From Rotaria socialis (taxonomy: Eukaryota > Rotifera > Eurotatoria > Philodinida > Philodinidae): a DNA stretch of 64,000 nucleotides. The DNA lies in assembly GCA_905331475.1 (NCBI GenBank), contig CAJNYU010000474.1, forward strand, positions 149,270 to 213,269. The letters are read 5' to 3'. Both the position numbers and the translations under genes were made by a program. Positions 50,163-63,000 of the stretch are shown here, piece after piece. The notes below the pieces were generated by a model. That model saw nothing but the letters and a program-made list of their open reading frames with translations, made no database searches and had not been told where the DNA came from. Each line of letters begins with the position of its first letter. Positions within the stretch are counted from its first letter, which is position 1.

Positions 50163-50626
50163 AACTGTTGTTTATATCATACGTGTAGTTGATCTTTTGA
50201 ATTCCTTGTGTTGATTGGTCGTTATTTTTCATATTAAATGTTTTCGAAAGCATAAATCGAATAGTTAACTTTTAATATACGATTATTTTAAAAATTTTGT
50301 ATATTTTTATATCATTGGGAAAGGAGGAAAATCAAAAGCAATGATGCACTAAAACAAACGAATGAATAATCTTGATGAATTCAATCAAGTATTGCTGCAA
50401 ATAGACGACTTTAAATTTTAACTACAAATGTTTGGAACTGATTTAAGCAAAAATATTGAATTTCCTTCCATATAGAAATATTAAAAAATCATTTCCATCC
50501 TGTTTTTTGTTATGAGAAGAATGCTGAGTGTTCTCTAGGTTTCTTATGCATTCATCACTAATAGAAGTTGCTACTGAATATTAGCCAATGAAATACAAAT
50601 ACAACCTTAGTAAAATAACTAGGTAA

Positions 50627-50644
50627 AATCTTCTCTAACTTCAG
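50627..50644 (+). promoter_or_regulatory. Acceptor-like tract before the Tudor gene
   Basis: A pyrimidine-rich stretch (ttctctaacttcag) ends in AG at 50643-50644, four bases before the ATG at 50649. That is a very short leader unless a spliced leader is joined here. Confidence 0.45.
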
Positions 50645-50648
50645 ATAA

Positions 50649-53501
50649 ATGCAACGTCCTATTCGTGGTTATCGTGGTGGTGGTGGTGGTGGTGGTATTC
50701 ACGTGAGTTCTCATTTGACAAATAGTCATAATCTCAATAATGATGATAATGTTCATGATCGAATATTGCTATCGAATTCAAATTTTGGTGAACTAGAAGA
50801 TGATGATAATAATAATGATAAGAATGTAACGGTAAAATCTAAAGATTCTTCAATATTATCATCGATTGCAATTGGTGCTGATCTGGAATCAGTTATTTGC
50901 AATCTTCGTCCACTGAAAACACAGCAAAAAAAAGCAAAAACGAATCCAAATATTAATAGTCAAAAAGCTGATTTACCTCAACTAAATATGATAAGCGATA
51001 CACATAATATGGCTAATGAACAGACAAAAAATAAAAAGTTACATCATTGGTTTCCGAAACCTGACATTGGTCATGCTAAGCCAAATGATTTTATTCGTCA
51101 TAATCATATTGGTAAATCTATAATTTATATTTGATATTCAACAACGTATCTTCTTTTTCTCTTTCAAGAATCTCAAGAAGTTGTCGAGTACATGGCACCA
51201 CCAGCTTATTTGACGAAAATTCCTCCTGCTGATATATCAACACGCCCAACAGCAATTATTGCTCAAGCTGGTCTAACCCGATCAATGTCAACATATTTTC
51301 CATCAAATTCATCGGTAGGAAAATTAGCTTATACGAGTATTGATGATTTGCAAAATTATTCTTTATTGAAATCAAATCAACAATCGTCAAAATCATATCT
51401 AAAGCAAACATCATCATCTGCTTTTCAACCAATTAGTACTATTAAAAATCTATCATCAAATCTAATAAATCGAAAATCAAAAATTAAATCCCAACCTCTT
51501 ATGATCGATATACCAACACATAGACCATTAGAACGTGGACAAAAATTCACAAAAGTTCATATATCTCATCCACAAAGTCCTTCAATTGTTCATGTAAAAT
51601 AAATTTTCTAGTCTTTTCTGCTAAATAATACATTTTCTTACAGATTATGTTGAAAGAAGATTTTACTAGAGCTTGTCATCTACTTCGTCAAATGTCAGCA
51701 CATCCAGAGCTTCAACCAGATGATAAATCTATTCATCTTTTCAAGTAAGAATTATCGATCTAGTTACTTTCCTGTATTTTTCAATGTTTAAATTTTATAG
51801 ACCAGAAATAAACCATATATGTGCATGTTGTCATGAAGGTCGTTGGTTTCGTTGTCGTATTTTACAAATATCATCAGATATATCGACAGCAACTGTTAAC
51901 TATTTGGATTGGGGTATGGTAATTCCAGTACAAATCGAACCGACATATATTCGTCGTTTACCAAATGAGTTTTATTTCGAACCCGCTTGTTCTATGCTCT
52001 GTCATCTTGATGGTGTACCAACTTCAAATGATTTAATACCATCTTGTGTCATTGCGCAATGCATTCATTTACTGAGTGAAAATGAATATGAAGTCATTGT
52101 TAACGATTATGATAATGTAACTGGTGGTAAAATTATTCTTTCGATCGATGGACAAATTATTAATAATCAAATCGAACAATTAATTTCACCTTATGTAAAT
52201 TATTGTTTTAGCAACATTTGATAAAAAATATGATTATTTTTTCTTTCTTTCTTTAGAAATTAATGTCGTTTGAAGAAGAACTTATTGGACAATTTCAATA
52301 TGAATTAAAATTATCTGTTGGCGATGAATTTAAAGCTTTACTTAGCTCATTTGATGGAAAAGATGATTCATTTTATGTATTAGTTATTAATGAAAACACA
52401 GCTGCCATTGATCGAGCTATGAGCGAATTACAAGAAGATCATATACCAAATCGAGAGTATCTTCAAGTACCTCAAATTAAAACGTACGTTTTATACAATT
52501 TCTTTTCTTTTTTTCTTAAGATATTATTTGAAGACTGTTCGATCACTCCATGTAAGATTACAATATATGAAAAAGAAAACAGTGTAAATCTTTCAAGAAA
52601 AGAATAATGCGCTATTAGAACGAGATGTTATTGATATATGTATTCTTAGATTTTATATCAATAACATCGATGGTTTTAATAGGAGAGAAAAGTTTATATT
52701 TTCAAATCTAAACTTCAATACTTGTTTTGAATTGTGTTTCATAGGATATGAATTTTTAATTTTTTTCTCTTTTTCTTCTTCTGTAGTCTTGTTGTGGCCC
52801 GATATGTTGATGATAAAAAATATTATCGTGCATGGGTGAAATCAGTTGATATACAACAGGAACAAGCTCTAATTTTCTTTGTTGATTTTGGTAATGAAAG
52901 TTATGTATCATTTTCGGATATCTATGTGTGTCCAGAATCTGTACGTACACTTCCATGGCTTGGTATACGCGTTCGTCTTACAAACGAAACTATGGCGGCG
53001 CAAGAGTTAACTACATTTTGGAAATTAACTGAAGCACATTACATATGGATACATATCAATGATGTATTTAAAGATGCATATGGTGTGCAAGTTAAACTTG
53101 ATTATACAGTATATCTTCAACAAGAACGTCTTAAAATGGCAACACCGAAAAGATCTATTCATAAAGCTACGCAAGTGAGAATGAAAAATATGTTGTTAAG
53201 AATTTGCTTAAAAAGATCGATTTTATTTTAGACAATAGCAGATGAAAAAGTTATATTTCCAAGAAATAGTTCAGAAAGAAATTCATCTTTATTAACACCA
53301 ACAAAACCTGATCAAAGTATCATGGGCAATGAAAATTTTCTTCGTAACATATTTGAAATGGTCAATAGTGAATTGCGTTCACTTCGACATCGTATTAATG
53401 GCACCGATGAAGCATCACAAGATAGACATAATCAGCTTATGCAATTATTATTGTCCATAGTCAATGCAAATAATAGTAATAATCAAAAAAAGACTTGTTA
53501 A
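50649..53501 (+). CDS. Tudor-domain protein (7 exons, 755 aa), probable germline/piRNA scaffold
   Basis: Exons are 50649-51111, 51169-51593, 51644-51744, 51801-52194, 52257-52483, 52787-53174, 53232-53501. The N-terminus has RPIRGYRGGGGGGG, an Arg-Gly context like those methylated and bound by Tudor domains. A disordered Ser/Asn-rich region runs to about residue 300. Two extended Tudor modules follow. The first has GRWFRCRILQISSDISTATV with the core NYLDWGM; Asp and Trp are kept but the usual YGN is altered. The second is canonical: ARYVDDKKYYRAWVKS and then FFVDFGNESYV, with the aromatic cage residues and the conserved Asp/Asn. The C-terminal ~90 residues are helical with a Gln/Asn-rich end. 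TDRD-type proteins bind methylated PIWI proteins. Which TDRD subfamily this belongs to is not clear. Confidence 0.88.
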
Positions 53502-55244
53502 CTGAAAAACAAGAAAAGAAAAATACAACTTGATATCTAACAATCGGTTATTCATTTTCATTTCCAATAGTCAGTTATTTGTAATTCAAGAAAAAATTAA
53601 CTTCTATGTATTTAATTACTACTCTCAGGATTTATACCTCTTGTTGTTTTCGTTTACATGTATTAAATAAAAATACTAATGATTTTTTCATATCTTAGAG
53701 ATGAATACGCATTTCATGTATCAATTAGTCAAAAACAAAGAGAATTCGTTGAAAATATTGACTAGTGTTTTTATTTCTTTTATGAAGAGTCAAGTATCAC
53801 GAATAGCGACGGACGCGAGAGTTACTAGTATCGTAGTTCAATTGTTCTATTAAAATTAAAAATCTTTCGTTTATCGCATTTTTTATTCCTTCTACTGCGA
53901 ATATGCCAATAGCTTTATCGTTGCAAAAACAAAATTCAGCTCATAAATTATTCTTGAGAGATTATTTGTCTTTTTAGTGAGAATATACCATTTCAACTTT
54001 CATATTTTATTGATTTGTTCTCGTTTGTTTCGAATCATGATCGAAGACTTTCAGAATATAAATATATTTGTCTATTTTATATTTTACTAAGTTCTACCTA
54101 TTATAAAGAGGAAAAATAACATTGTAAAAAGGAAAAAAGTTCTGTACGATTATTCTTTATTGAATTTTATGTTTGAAAAAGTAGTTCACTGAGTACGATT
54201 ACTGATATATGGGCATCAGTATTTTTAAAAACGTTCTCTGTTATTTGTATGTTATAATCTTATAATAAATATTTTAATTCAAGAATGTAGGATTAAATCG
54301 AAATCAGCTGATGAAACCCCTCAAATCTACAGTGATTATGTTTACATGACTAATACTTATATAATAGTATGAGAAAAACAAGTATCGTTGGCCACTAATC
54401 AATTAATTAGAATGGCCATAGTCATTATCATGAATTGAGTAGGTATTTTTGATACACCAATTTAATATAATAGAGTTTATCGAATTGTAAGCCGGTTAAC
54501 ATCAGTATTTCGTGAACAGTGATTCTGAAAAAATACTTTTTAGAACTTTGTCGACTATTCAATTAGAGATTATTAAATTATCAATGTAGAGTTTTTCGTT
54601 ATTAGAATAGAGATCAAAGTCAAATATGAAAATTTCAATTAACTCAAATAAACATATATGCCTGTTGAATTATTTAAACTATATTTGAATAATATGAAAA
54701 AAAATTTTGTCATCATTTGTTTTCTAAACCAAAAAGATTCGGAATAGAAAATTTGACAAATTTATTCTATATATACATATATATTGTTGAATATACTGAA
54801 AAGAGCCAATAGATGAATAGTTTAGACTTTGCTTCATGATCACCTGACAAATAGTTCGATTATGAAAATTAACATGTCAAAATAGGTGTGCTCTTTTTTT
54901 TATCTCTATTGCAAACCAGTAAGCTAATCATTGCGCTGATGTCAAAAGTCTTAATTCAAGACGTGACTTAAATCGTAGCCCCGGTGTTCTCAACAGCAAC
55001 ACAAAAAAAACTGCGGTAAAAGCACAAAGAATTATAACTACACTATGTTAATCGATCATCAACATCGATCCAGGCATATTTATGTGAATGTGTATTTATC
55101 ATTTCACATATCATAGTGAGTAAAAAATTATGACAAGAAAAAATTGTCGAATACGCATTATGATTGATGTGTCATATATCGTAAAATAAGAAATTTATCA
55201 TTTCCGTTTGCATAGGTTTTATTCGAAACAAAGTAATATTATAA
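53502..55244. other. Intergenic region between convergent genes
   Basis: 1.7 kb of AT-rich DNA with no open frame of interest. No repeat with clear ends was seen. Confidence 0.6.
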
Positions 55245-55727
55245 TCAAAGAAAAGAATGAATATCGTCAATTTTTGATTTGGATGATTTTGTTTTTTTAA
55301 TTGGCAAATGTTCTTCTTCTTCGTCGTCGTCGTTGTCGTCGTCGTCTTGCTCATTTTCAGTAGCTATAGAAATAGTTGCATCGTCATCGTCATCATCGTC
55401 TGCATTTGCTAAACGTATTTTTATTTTCGGAGTATCTGGATTATTCGAATGAACTGATTCAATTATATGTGCCGGATACTCATCAGCATTAGCTTAATAC
55501 ATAGAAGAAAAAATAATAAAATATTCAAATTTTAATCTCAGTTTAACTTTGGTTACCTTGAGCAAAATATTCATCTCTGAATCTTGCATTCTAAAACAAA
55601 AGTGAAACTTAATTTAGTGAATCAAGATATTTTTCTGGATTACCTTTTTCATTTTACTTAATTTATCAGCTGATGAGTAAAAGCTATAAACTGTTAATAT
55701 TAATAATATAATAAAAATCGTTCTCAT
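55245..55727 (-). CDS. Small secreted acidic protein (3 exons, 121 aa)
   Basis: Exons (minus strand): 55727-55644, 55590-55557, 55492-55245. The protein begins with a clear signal peptide: MRTIFIILLILTVYSFYSSA. The mature part starts near residue 21 and has a short basic helix (KLSKMKKNARFRDEYFAQ). A strongly acidic region follows with two Asp/Glu runs (ADDDDDD and a longer mixed D/N/E run), then a basic tail KKTKSSKSK. There is no cysteine pattern or known domain. Such composition could bind Ca2+ or cationic partners, but that is inference. It diverges from the intronless gene at 56075 with a 347-nt shared upstream region. Confidence 0.8.
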
Positions 55728-56074
55728 TTTATTCTTCTCTTAAAAGTTGGATAGTGAACTTTTATATTGAGTTAAAACTAACAGCAAGATTAGCACGTTG
55801 ACAGAATGCATACCATATGCCAGAATAAAAGATAGAAATGGCATTATATAATATTTAAATAAATTACTGGGTGGGTGGAACATTGACATTCGCCAATTAT
55901 ATGCAACTTGATAATTATTAGTCATGTTTTAAAAGACAACAAAAAGAAAAGATATATGGTCGCTTTTTTCTCTCTCTCGTAATAATCCCATTGAATTCTA
56001 TTTCTGTTATCGAATGCAAGCATTTGACTGTTAAAAAAAAGCGAACATTCAACAAAACACAACAACAAATTAAA

Positions 56075-56638
56075 ATGAATTTTCTCATCTTCGACAACGA
56101 ACATTTATCATCAAACTTAGTTGATACAATATTAGCTGATTTTCGACATGTAACATTAGTTTCATCTGAAGAATCTTTATTAACGATTCCATCATCATCG
56201 CCAACATTTTTATTAATTAAGCAAGTCAATATTAGAAATGCAAGTGAAGTTATTCAAAGTTTGTCTAAACATGAAAATGACCCGTTTGATGCCATTCTCA
56301 TGTTTAATGCATCATCATATTCAGATTTTCAGAATCTTTTGCAAACGATGCGACGATTAAAACGACAACCTCCTCATCTCTTTCTTATTTTTATTGGTCA
56401 GTCAGATGAAATTGATAAAAATACCAATAAACTTCTGAGAGAATCAGCAGAATCTATACCATGGACAATTCTTATTTGTAATCAAATCAATGCATCCACA
56501 ACAAAAAATTATAAGCTTGAAACAAAACCTGATCCGAAAAATCATCAAGAGCCAATTGCTTCGTCTGCTCTATTTGATTTTATATGCAATGAAATCAAAA
56601 CAGAAAAACATTTACAAAAAATAATTTACATTTATTAA
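56075..56638 (+). CDS. Intronless unknown protein (187 aa)
   Basis: A single exon from the first usable ATG (MNFLIFDNEH) to TAA at 56636-56638. The frame is also open upstream, but without ATG. The sequence alternates hydrophobic strands and helices: FLIFDN, HVTLVSS, TFLLIKQV, FDAILMFNASS, PHLFLIFIG and PWTILICNQ. This suggests a Rossmann-like or flavodoxin-like alpha/beta fold. No nucleotide-binding glycine motif is visible and I cannot name a family. Its stop codon overlaps that of the nuclear-receptor pseudogene on the other strand. The lack of introns sets it apart from its neighbours. Confidence 0.65.
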   Translation: MNFLIFDNEHLSSNLVDTILADFRHVTLVSSEESLLTIPSSSPTFLLIKQVNIRNASEVIQSLSKHENDPFDAILMFNASSYSDFQNLLQTMRRLKRQPPHLFLIFIGQSDEIDKNTNKLLRESAESIPWTILICNQINASTTKNYKLETKPDPKNHQEPIASSALFDFICNEIKTEKHLQKIIYIY

Positions 56639-58128
56639 AAACATATTTTTATTTTATTTTTTTCCTCTAGCCACATTGCCCTCATAATAGCTTCGAATTG
56701 ATCAGCATGTTTCGATGCCATTTTATTTATATATTCGCTAAGTTTTTCACCAACAATTTGAGAATGCAGTATATGCGTAATAAATGACGTAAACAATTGT
56801 ACACTGTCTTCATATGTTGAACAACGATATTGAATCCAACGTCATAATAATTCAATATAAATATTTTGTATGGATAAAACAATTTTTGTATCGAGTGTCT
56901 CTGGATTAATATCAAATCGAACAGTTACACTTGTTGAAAAAATGAATACTATCGATACTAATTTAAGAGAAATAGGGCCATGAACATACGGTAACAAAGC
57001 TGAAATACAATTGCATAGTTCAATATATAAATCTGTGGGGAAAATATTTTTAAATGTAGCTGAATGTAAATCATCATCAGCATCTGTTGAGGGTGTGTGA
57101 TAAGTGCATTATTAAAACGAAATATTTTATTAAAATTGCTTTTTAATATACAGATTTCTGTATCAATAGATAAATTAGAAAATTCAGGTACATATTTTAA
57201 ATAATCAACTAATGCTAAATACATATGTGAAATCGAATTTAGAAGTTTTTCTAATGATGATATCTCATCATGACACATTTTAAAGTGTTGATTATATCTT
57301 AATGAAGCACATGTTTGTTCGTATGCATTAAATATATTTGTTAATAATATTTCATCAGTGGATGATAGAGAAAAATTTGTTTTAAGAATATGTTGTGAAA
57401 GGTTAATTGGCTGACTCTAGATAAATAAATATGGGAAAAAACACTCAAGATAAAATATCTTTATAGATTTTTCAAGTTTTCTTTGTCGATTATATTCAAT
57501 TAATTTAATTGGTTCCTTTCTAATTTTTCATCTGCACTACGTATAGCATTTGGATTCATGCCAACTTGAAAACATTTCGCTAAACGACAATAATTACATT
57601 TTCGACGAGTGCTACTTGTTATTGGACAATGGCCTTCTTTATCGCATACAAATTCATATATGTACACAAGATAAAGATAAAATAACATAATTTATTCATA
57701 GAAAAAACACAAAAACAAATCCTACACAGAGTTTTATAGCATTACGACGAAAAAATACTCTACACGGTGAGCATGTATGAATACCAAAATTAATGCCGAT
57801 AGATATATCTCCGTAGATAAGACATTGACATCCATCTTTTCTTCGCTTTTTTCTACCTCGTCTTGGTTCGTCACTAAAGCTTGTTGAAGTATTTAATTGC
57901 TGATAGAAAAACAAAATTGCATACATTACTTTATAGGCAAACCCAGGGACGGCGCGAACGGGGGGGGGGGGGGGGCCCCCCGATGGAAATTTTTGTTTCA
58001 ATTTTACTCCGATTTGAAGAAAATAGAAGAGATTTTTATTGATTTTCTCCGATTTTTGAGAAAAAAACCTCTACTTTTATTACTTCGCGCCGTCTCTGGG
58101 CAAACCTAACAGTACACACCTGCAACAT
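56635..58128 (-). pseudogene. Nuclear receptor pseudogene (DNA-binding and ligand-binding regions)
   Basis: Exon 1 is ATG TTG CAG (58128-58120). Exon 2 (57899-57726) encodes a basic stretch and the first zinc finger with GDISIGINFGIHTCSPCRVF. Exon 3 (from 57655) has the second finger: FVCDKEGHCPITS, then RRKCNYCRLAKCFQVGMNPN. Helical ligand-binding-domain-like sequence continues to a TAA at 56635-56637. Lesions seen: the second zinc-binding Cys of finger 1 is Tyr (CLIYGD); the intron before exon 3 has no AG, only AT at 57657-57656; a frameshift lies near 57516; the next intron has no GT donor near 57460 (28 nt would be left if the only GT were used); another frameshift lies near 57095; and TGA interrupts the frame at 56844-56842. 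Together these indicate a dead gene. The receptor subfamily is not assignable. Confidence 0.85.
57944..58098. mobile_element. 155-bp hAT-type MITE with a G16C6 tract
   Basis: GGCAAACC is perfectly duplicated at 57936-57943 and 58099-58106. The tips are CAGGGACGGCGCGAA and the complement of TTCGCGCCGTCTCTG. Just inside the left end is a run of 16 G followed by 6 C (57960-57981). It sits in the first intron of the nuclear receptor pseudogene; without it and one duplicate the intron is 57 nt. Confidence 0.9.
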
Positions 58129-60027
58129 ACCTTTTAGACGGTTAGTGTCATCGTCACGTGAATAAATTTCTTTTTACTTCGTTTCTATCCCTTAGTGTCT
58201 GTCTTTTCTCGCTTCTTAAAATATTTCTTCCCCTTTCTGTGGCCTGTATGTCAAAGTAAATAATGATGAAAATAAAAATAAAAATGATACATGCTTTGAA
58301 AACTATTTGGAGATTATGTAGAAGCTCTTTATTTGAAAGCAAATTAAACTTATATCAATATCAATAGGCACTTTAGAGAATTCAGAAAGAACATTTATTT
58401 GTTTAAAATATTGAAAGGATTTTTTATGAATTTTCAAAGACAAATACTGATCTATTTTGGCTCTAAGTTACAAAGTATTTCAAAAAGATAGGTGTACTAG
58501 GATAGTCTTTCCATGTGTGCGTTTTCTTTACTTCAATCAATTGAACATTATTCGATTTTCTGATCGAATCTTTGATTTCCATTAAAAAAACAAGTAAGTC
58601 CATTGGATTTCAATGCTGATAAAAATTTAATTAATTATAATCAATGTTTCAAACTATGTATTAAAAAATAGAAATAAAAATCGTGTGATATTCAATTTGA
58701 AACGATAGTATTAAGCTGTTTTACGGAATCTATTGCAAATATTCAAAAGTACATATAGATACTAAGAAAAGTTCAAGTTTGATATTTCAATAATTTACAA
58801 ATGAATTCAAAAGCAGCTATTATGAAGATTTATTGTTTTTAGATAGTATTTTCTATTGGTCTCATTTTTTGTCTGCTTGATTGAGGAATCTTTTACTTTT
58901 GGTATCAGAAGATTTTGTAATTATATAATGAACACTTTTTGAACGGTCCCGTTGGTATTCACTATAGGGAGGTTTTACTGTATATTAACTACAACAAAGA
59001 GAAGAAGAGAGGAAAGAAGAGAAGGAGAGAGAACAATGACAACTTTGTACTACAAAACATTATAAGTCATATATCGTGCAGTTAGATCAATAACAAAACT
59101 AACTGATTTATTCAAGGACTTTCATAACTTAATAAATGATAACAACATAAAAAAAAACAAAGACGTCATTTCATCATGATGAATATTTTTCACAATCTAT
59201 TGCAACACTGTATGATATCAACATCTCAATTAATCATATAAATGTATATTTATCGATTATGATGATACTAAAATGTGAACTAGAAATAGATTTAATCAAA
59301 CGTGTAAAAAGAAATCTAATAAATACATACATCATTCTTTTTCAACAATAAATATCGGCTGTGAATTCAATGTATTAGAGTGCCGATGAAACAATCGTAT
59401 ATCTAACAAAAATTTTGCGTTAAAATCTATTTCGATTGCTTTAATTAAAATTTTTAGCCCGATTTAGTCTAGCAAATCAACTAAAAGACATAATATTCTC
59501 TTCATATGATTTTTCTTATCTGAAAAATTTAACTAAAAGGACATTGCATTGATAGTCATATAGATTACTCATGTACAACATTTCTTTCTCTTATCTTCTC
59601 TTCTATTCTTATAGAAGAGGAAGTAAATTTAATTATGTTCAACCCCATATACTATACTTTACCCCCGTGAAAATATATTCTAATGTATCTTATCATATAG
59701 GCCCATTCGCAATTCTGATGTGAAGATAGTAAATCAACCCCGTTATCGATATTGCTTATCTACCTGAAAACAAAGCAAACCATTCTTTAAAATGCCAACA
59801 TCTTATGTAAAGTTCTATCAACAATTTCAAAGGAGCTCGACATCAGTGAAGATGAAAATAATTTAAGAAATGTAAAACAAAGTCAACTTTCAGCATATAT
59901 ATATTGAAGCAGATATACGATTGTATAACTTTATAAAATGTAAAGTTTCATAAATTAAAAGTTTACTATATAGAAGTAAGCATTTCATATTGAATTTCTT
60001 AACTTTTCTTCAGATACAAACTTTAAC
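58129..60027. other. Intergenic region between divergent genes
   Basis: 1.9 kb of AT-rich DNA upstream of both the nuclear receptor relic (-) and the membrane protein gene (+). No coding signal was seen. A T-rich tract ending in AG at 60012-60013 precedes the start codon of the + gene by 14 nt. Confidence 0.6.
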
Positions 60028-63000
60028 ATGAAGGTAAGAGTGTCTCCCAGCTCCAACCATTCCGTAGTTTTTGTTAAATCCGCCGAGAAAGCATCAATTG
60101 AACACGATAATGAAATTCATTTGAAATCTGTGTCACGTGAATCATCTTCCAGTAAAAAGGAACAATCATCGTCAAAAATAATAACAATTTGTACAATGTG
60201 TGGTCGATTTAAAGGCTTTCGAGTACGTCGTAATCGATTTATTTCATTATGCACTGCTATTTCCTTATTGCTTATTGGAATTGTAATAATAATTGTATTT
60301 TATGCAATCGTTCCAGCCATTGTTAAGTCAACTATTGAAAAAGCTGAATTATCATTTCGTTCAGTTAATATTGGAGACATTGGAAATAATGGTTTTCGTC
60401 TACGAGCTCAACTTGAATTATCACGTACCGGTTCAATTCCTGCTAAAATACTACCACCACTTATTATCAATGTTGATAATGTTGGAACTGTAAGAAATGA
60501 TGACACGATTAGTATTGTTGGTGATCCTAATCGTCCTACTATAGTTCCAATTGATTCACCGTTTAATGTTTCTAATTTAGCAGCTTTTCACAGATTTACT
60601 CGTTCTCTTATTTTTGAACCACATGTTATATGGCATCTAACAGCAAAAGCATCTGTACAACCTATTTCGGGTGGGATGCCTGTATATTCGAATATTCCGT
60701 TCGATAAAAAAGTAAAACTCAATGCTTTAAATAGTCTTCAGAATGTAAAAATTAAATCAATAAATCTTCGTCGATCAGACAAAGAACGAATATTTGCTGA
60801 TATCGTTATTGAAATTCCAAATCCATCATTATTTAATATTGATCTTGGTTAGTATTAGTTTCATCAGAATAACTAAATTTCCTTTGATCATTTTTTTTCT
60901 CAGGTGAATTAAAATTCTCACTTCGCTATAATAGCTTGTCTATTGGTTATGTTGAAACTATAGACAAAAATACAACTCTTCGTTCAGGTGTAAATGCAAT
61001 TCCATTTTCTGGTGAGCTAAAATCGGATTCTTCCGCATCGTATAGTGCACTTTCTAATGTTATACAAAATTTTCTTACTGGAAAAACAAGTCAAGTCGAA
61101 GCACTAGCTGGTCCAAATGCAACTTCATATTCTTTACTAGCAGCTGGTATGGAAGGTCTCATATTGGGCGTTCAAATGCCTCCATTTGATGAACAACTTA
61201 TTTCTTCATTAATATTTACATCTATGTCTCTTGTTCCATCGACGGATGAGAGAAAAGTAACACTCTCAGCTTCTATTACTATTGAAATTAATTCACCACT
61301 TGGAGATGAATCTCCACTAAACATTGAATCAATGGATATGAGTGTTTTTCTTTTCTATGAAAATAATCCTGTTGGTAAACTTGATATTTCTCAAATACCA
61401 GTTAAACCACTCGATAAAACCAGATATGAAACACAATTTTATGATAAAAGTTTAATACTTAGCGATACGGGTAAAGTTTATGAAAAATTTGCTCAAAATT
61501 TCATCAATGCTAATGAGCTTAATCCAATTAATTTTCGTATTGTTGGTTTGGCATCGATTACTGGTTCCTTTGCTCTTGGTCCATTGAATATTAATGGAAT
61601 AGTTGTCAATAATAGTGTATCATTAGTTGGTCTTTCAGGTCTTAATGATGTTCAAGTTTATGATATTTTTGTCAATGGTGAAGCAGACAACGCTCTTCAA
61701 CTTTCTTTCAATGTGAAAATTGGAAACCCCGGTGTAACTGATGTTCTTCTACAAAATTTTACACTTTATATGGCTGATGGTATAAGTGGAACAGTTCTTG
61801 GCCGAGTACCTATCGATGTATTATCTCTGAAACCAGGAAGCAATAACATGACACTTAATGGGTAAGTTCATGTTTTGTTTTGTATTTTTTCCATTCCAGA
61901 TTATTTCAATGATTTTTTTTATGATTTTTGTTTTAGATTACTTGCACCATTAAATGAACAAGCTTTGCCTGATGTTGGTAAATTTTTTTCTTCTTATCTC
62001 AATGGTCAAACACAATCGGTAAAACTTTTTCATGAATCAGCTATTATTGATGAAACTACTACTGCTATTGATTTAACAATAAGTGATCTATCAATGAAAG
62101 CAGATCTTAACGGTATAGAAACACAATTAATTCGACGAGTTGAAGTTCTTAATTTTGGTATTGAATTTGATCCAAATCTTATCAATAAAGTTTATATTAC
62201 TGGTCAACTATCTGTTTTATTTGAATTACCATCAAATGTCAATATGAAATTTAAAGCATTAACAACAAGTATTGATTACATGATGCGCTTTAATGATGTA
62301 GCAAATATGGGCCAAATGATTCTTCATGATATACCTGTTGAACATAATCAAATAACTAATGAACTTTTAATGACTTTTGAGAAACAAGAATTAGTCGTTC
62401 TTGATGAAAGAACTTTTCAAGAATTTGCTGCTAATCTTGTTCTAACAAATAATGTATCGGTTATGATTGAAGGTTTAGCTGCAGCACAGGCTGAAATTCG
62501 AATAGGAAATGTTACTTTAACTGATATTCCTGTTAACGATACTCTTCATCTTGTTGGTTATAATCAATTTGATAATGGTCTTCTTAATATCGATGAAATT
62601 GATATAACTCAAGCGTTATCATCTCATGAACTTTCTCTTAATGTAAAAACTAAAATCAATAATCCTTCTGTTGTTTATATAATTAATGGTGGTAGTCTTT
62701 CACTTGATTTATGTGAACTAACAAGTGGAATATCACTTGGTTTAGTTATAATCGATCCATTTTATCTTGAAACAAAAGAGAATAGTACACTACTCAATGC
62801 AAAGGGAAGTTTTATCATAACTCAACAAAATTCTGCCTTAGCCGAACAATTTATTTCACGTATGGTCTCTGGCTTGGATAGTGATGTAGAATTACGTGGT
62901 CTATTACCAAACAATAGTCCTACTTCTTTTTTTTTCAATACCGTCTCGTTTCTCCACGGTACGGTACGATACGGTACGGTATTGATACCGCATACCGCGG

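Noticed and set aside
57417-57444. 28-nt GT-AG intron in the nuclear receptor
   Set aside because: Far shorter than any other intron in the window; a mutated donor near 57460 gives a 43-nt intron and a sensible frame instead.
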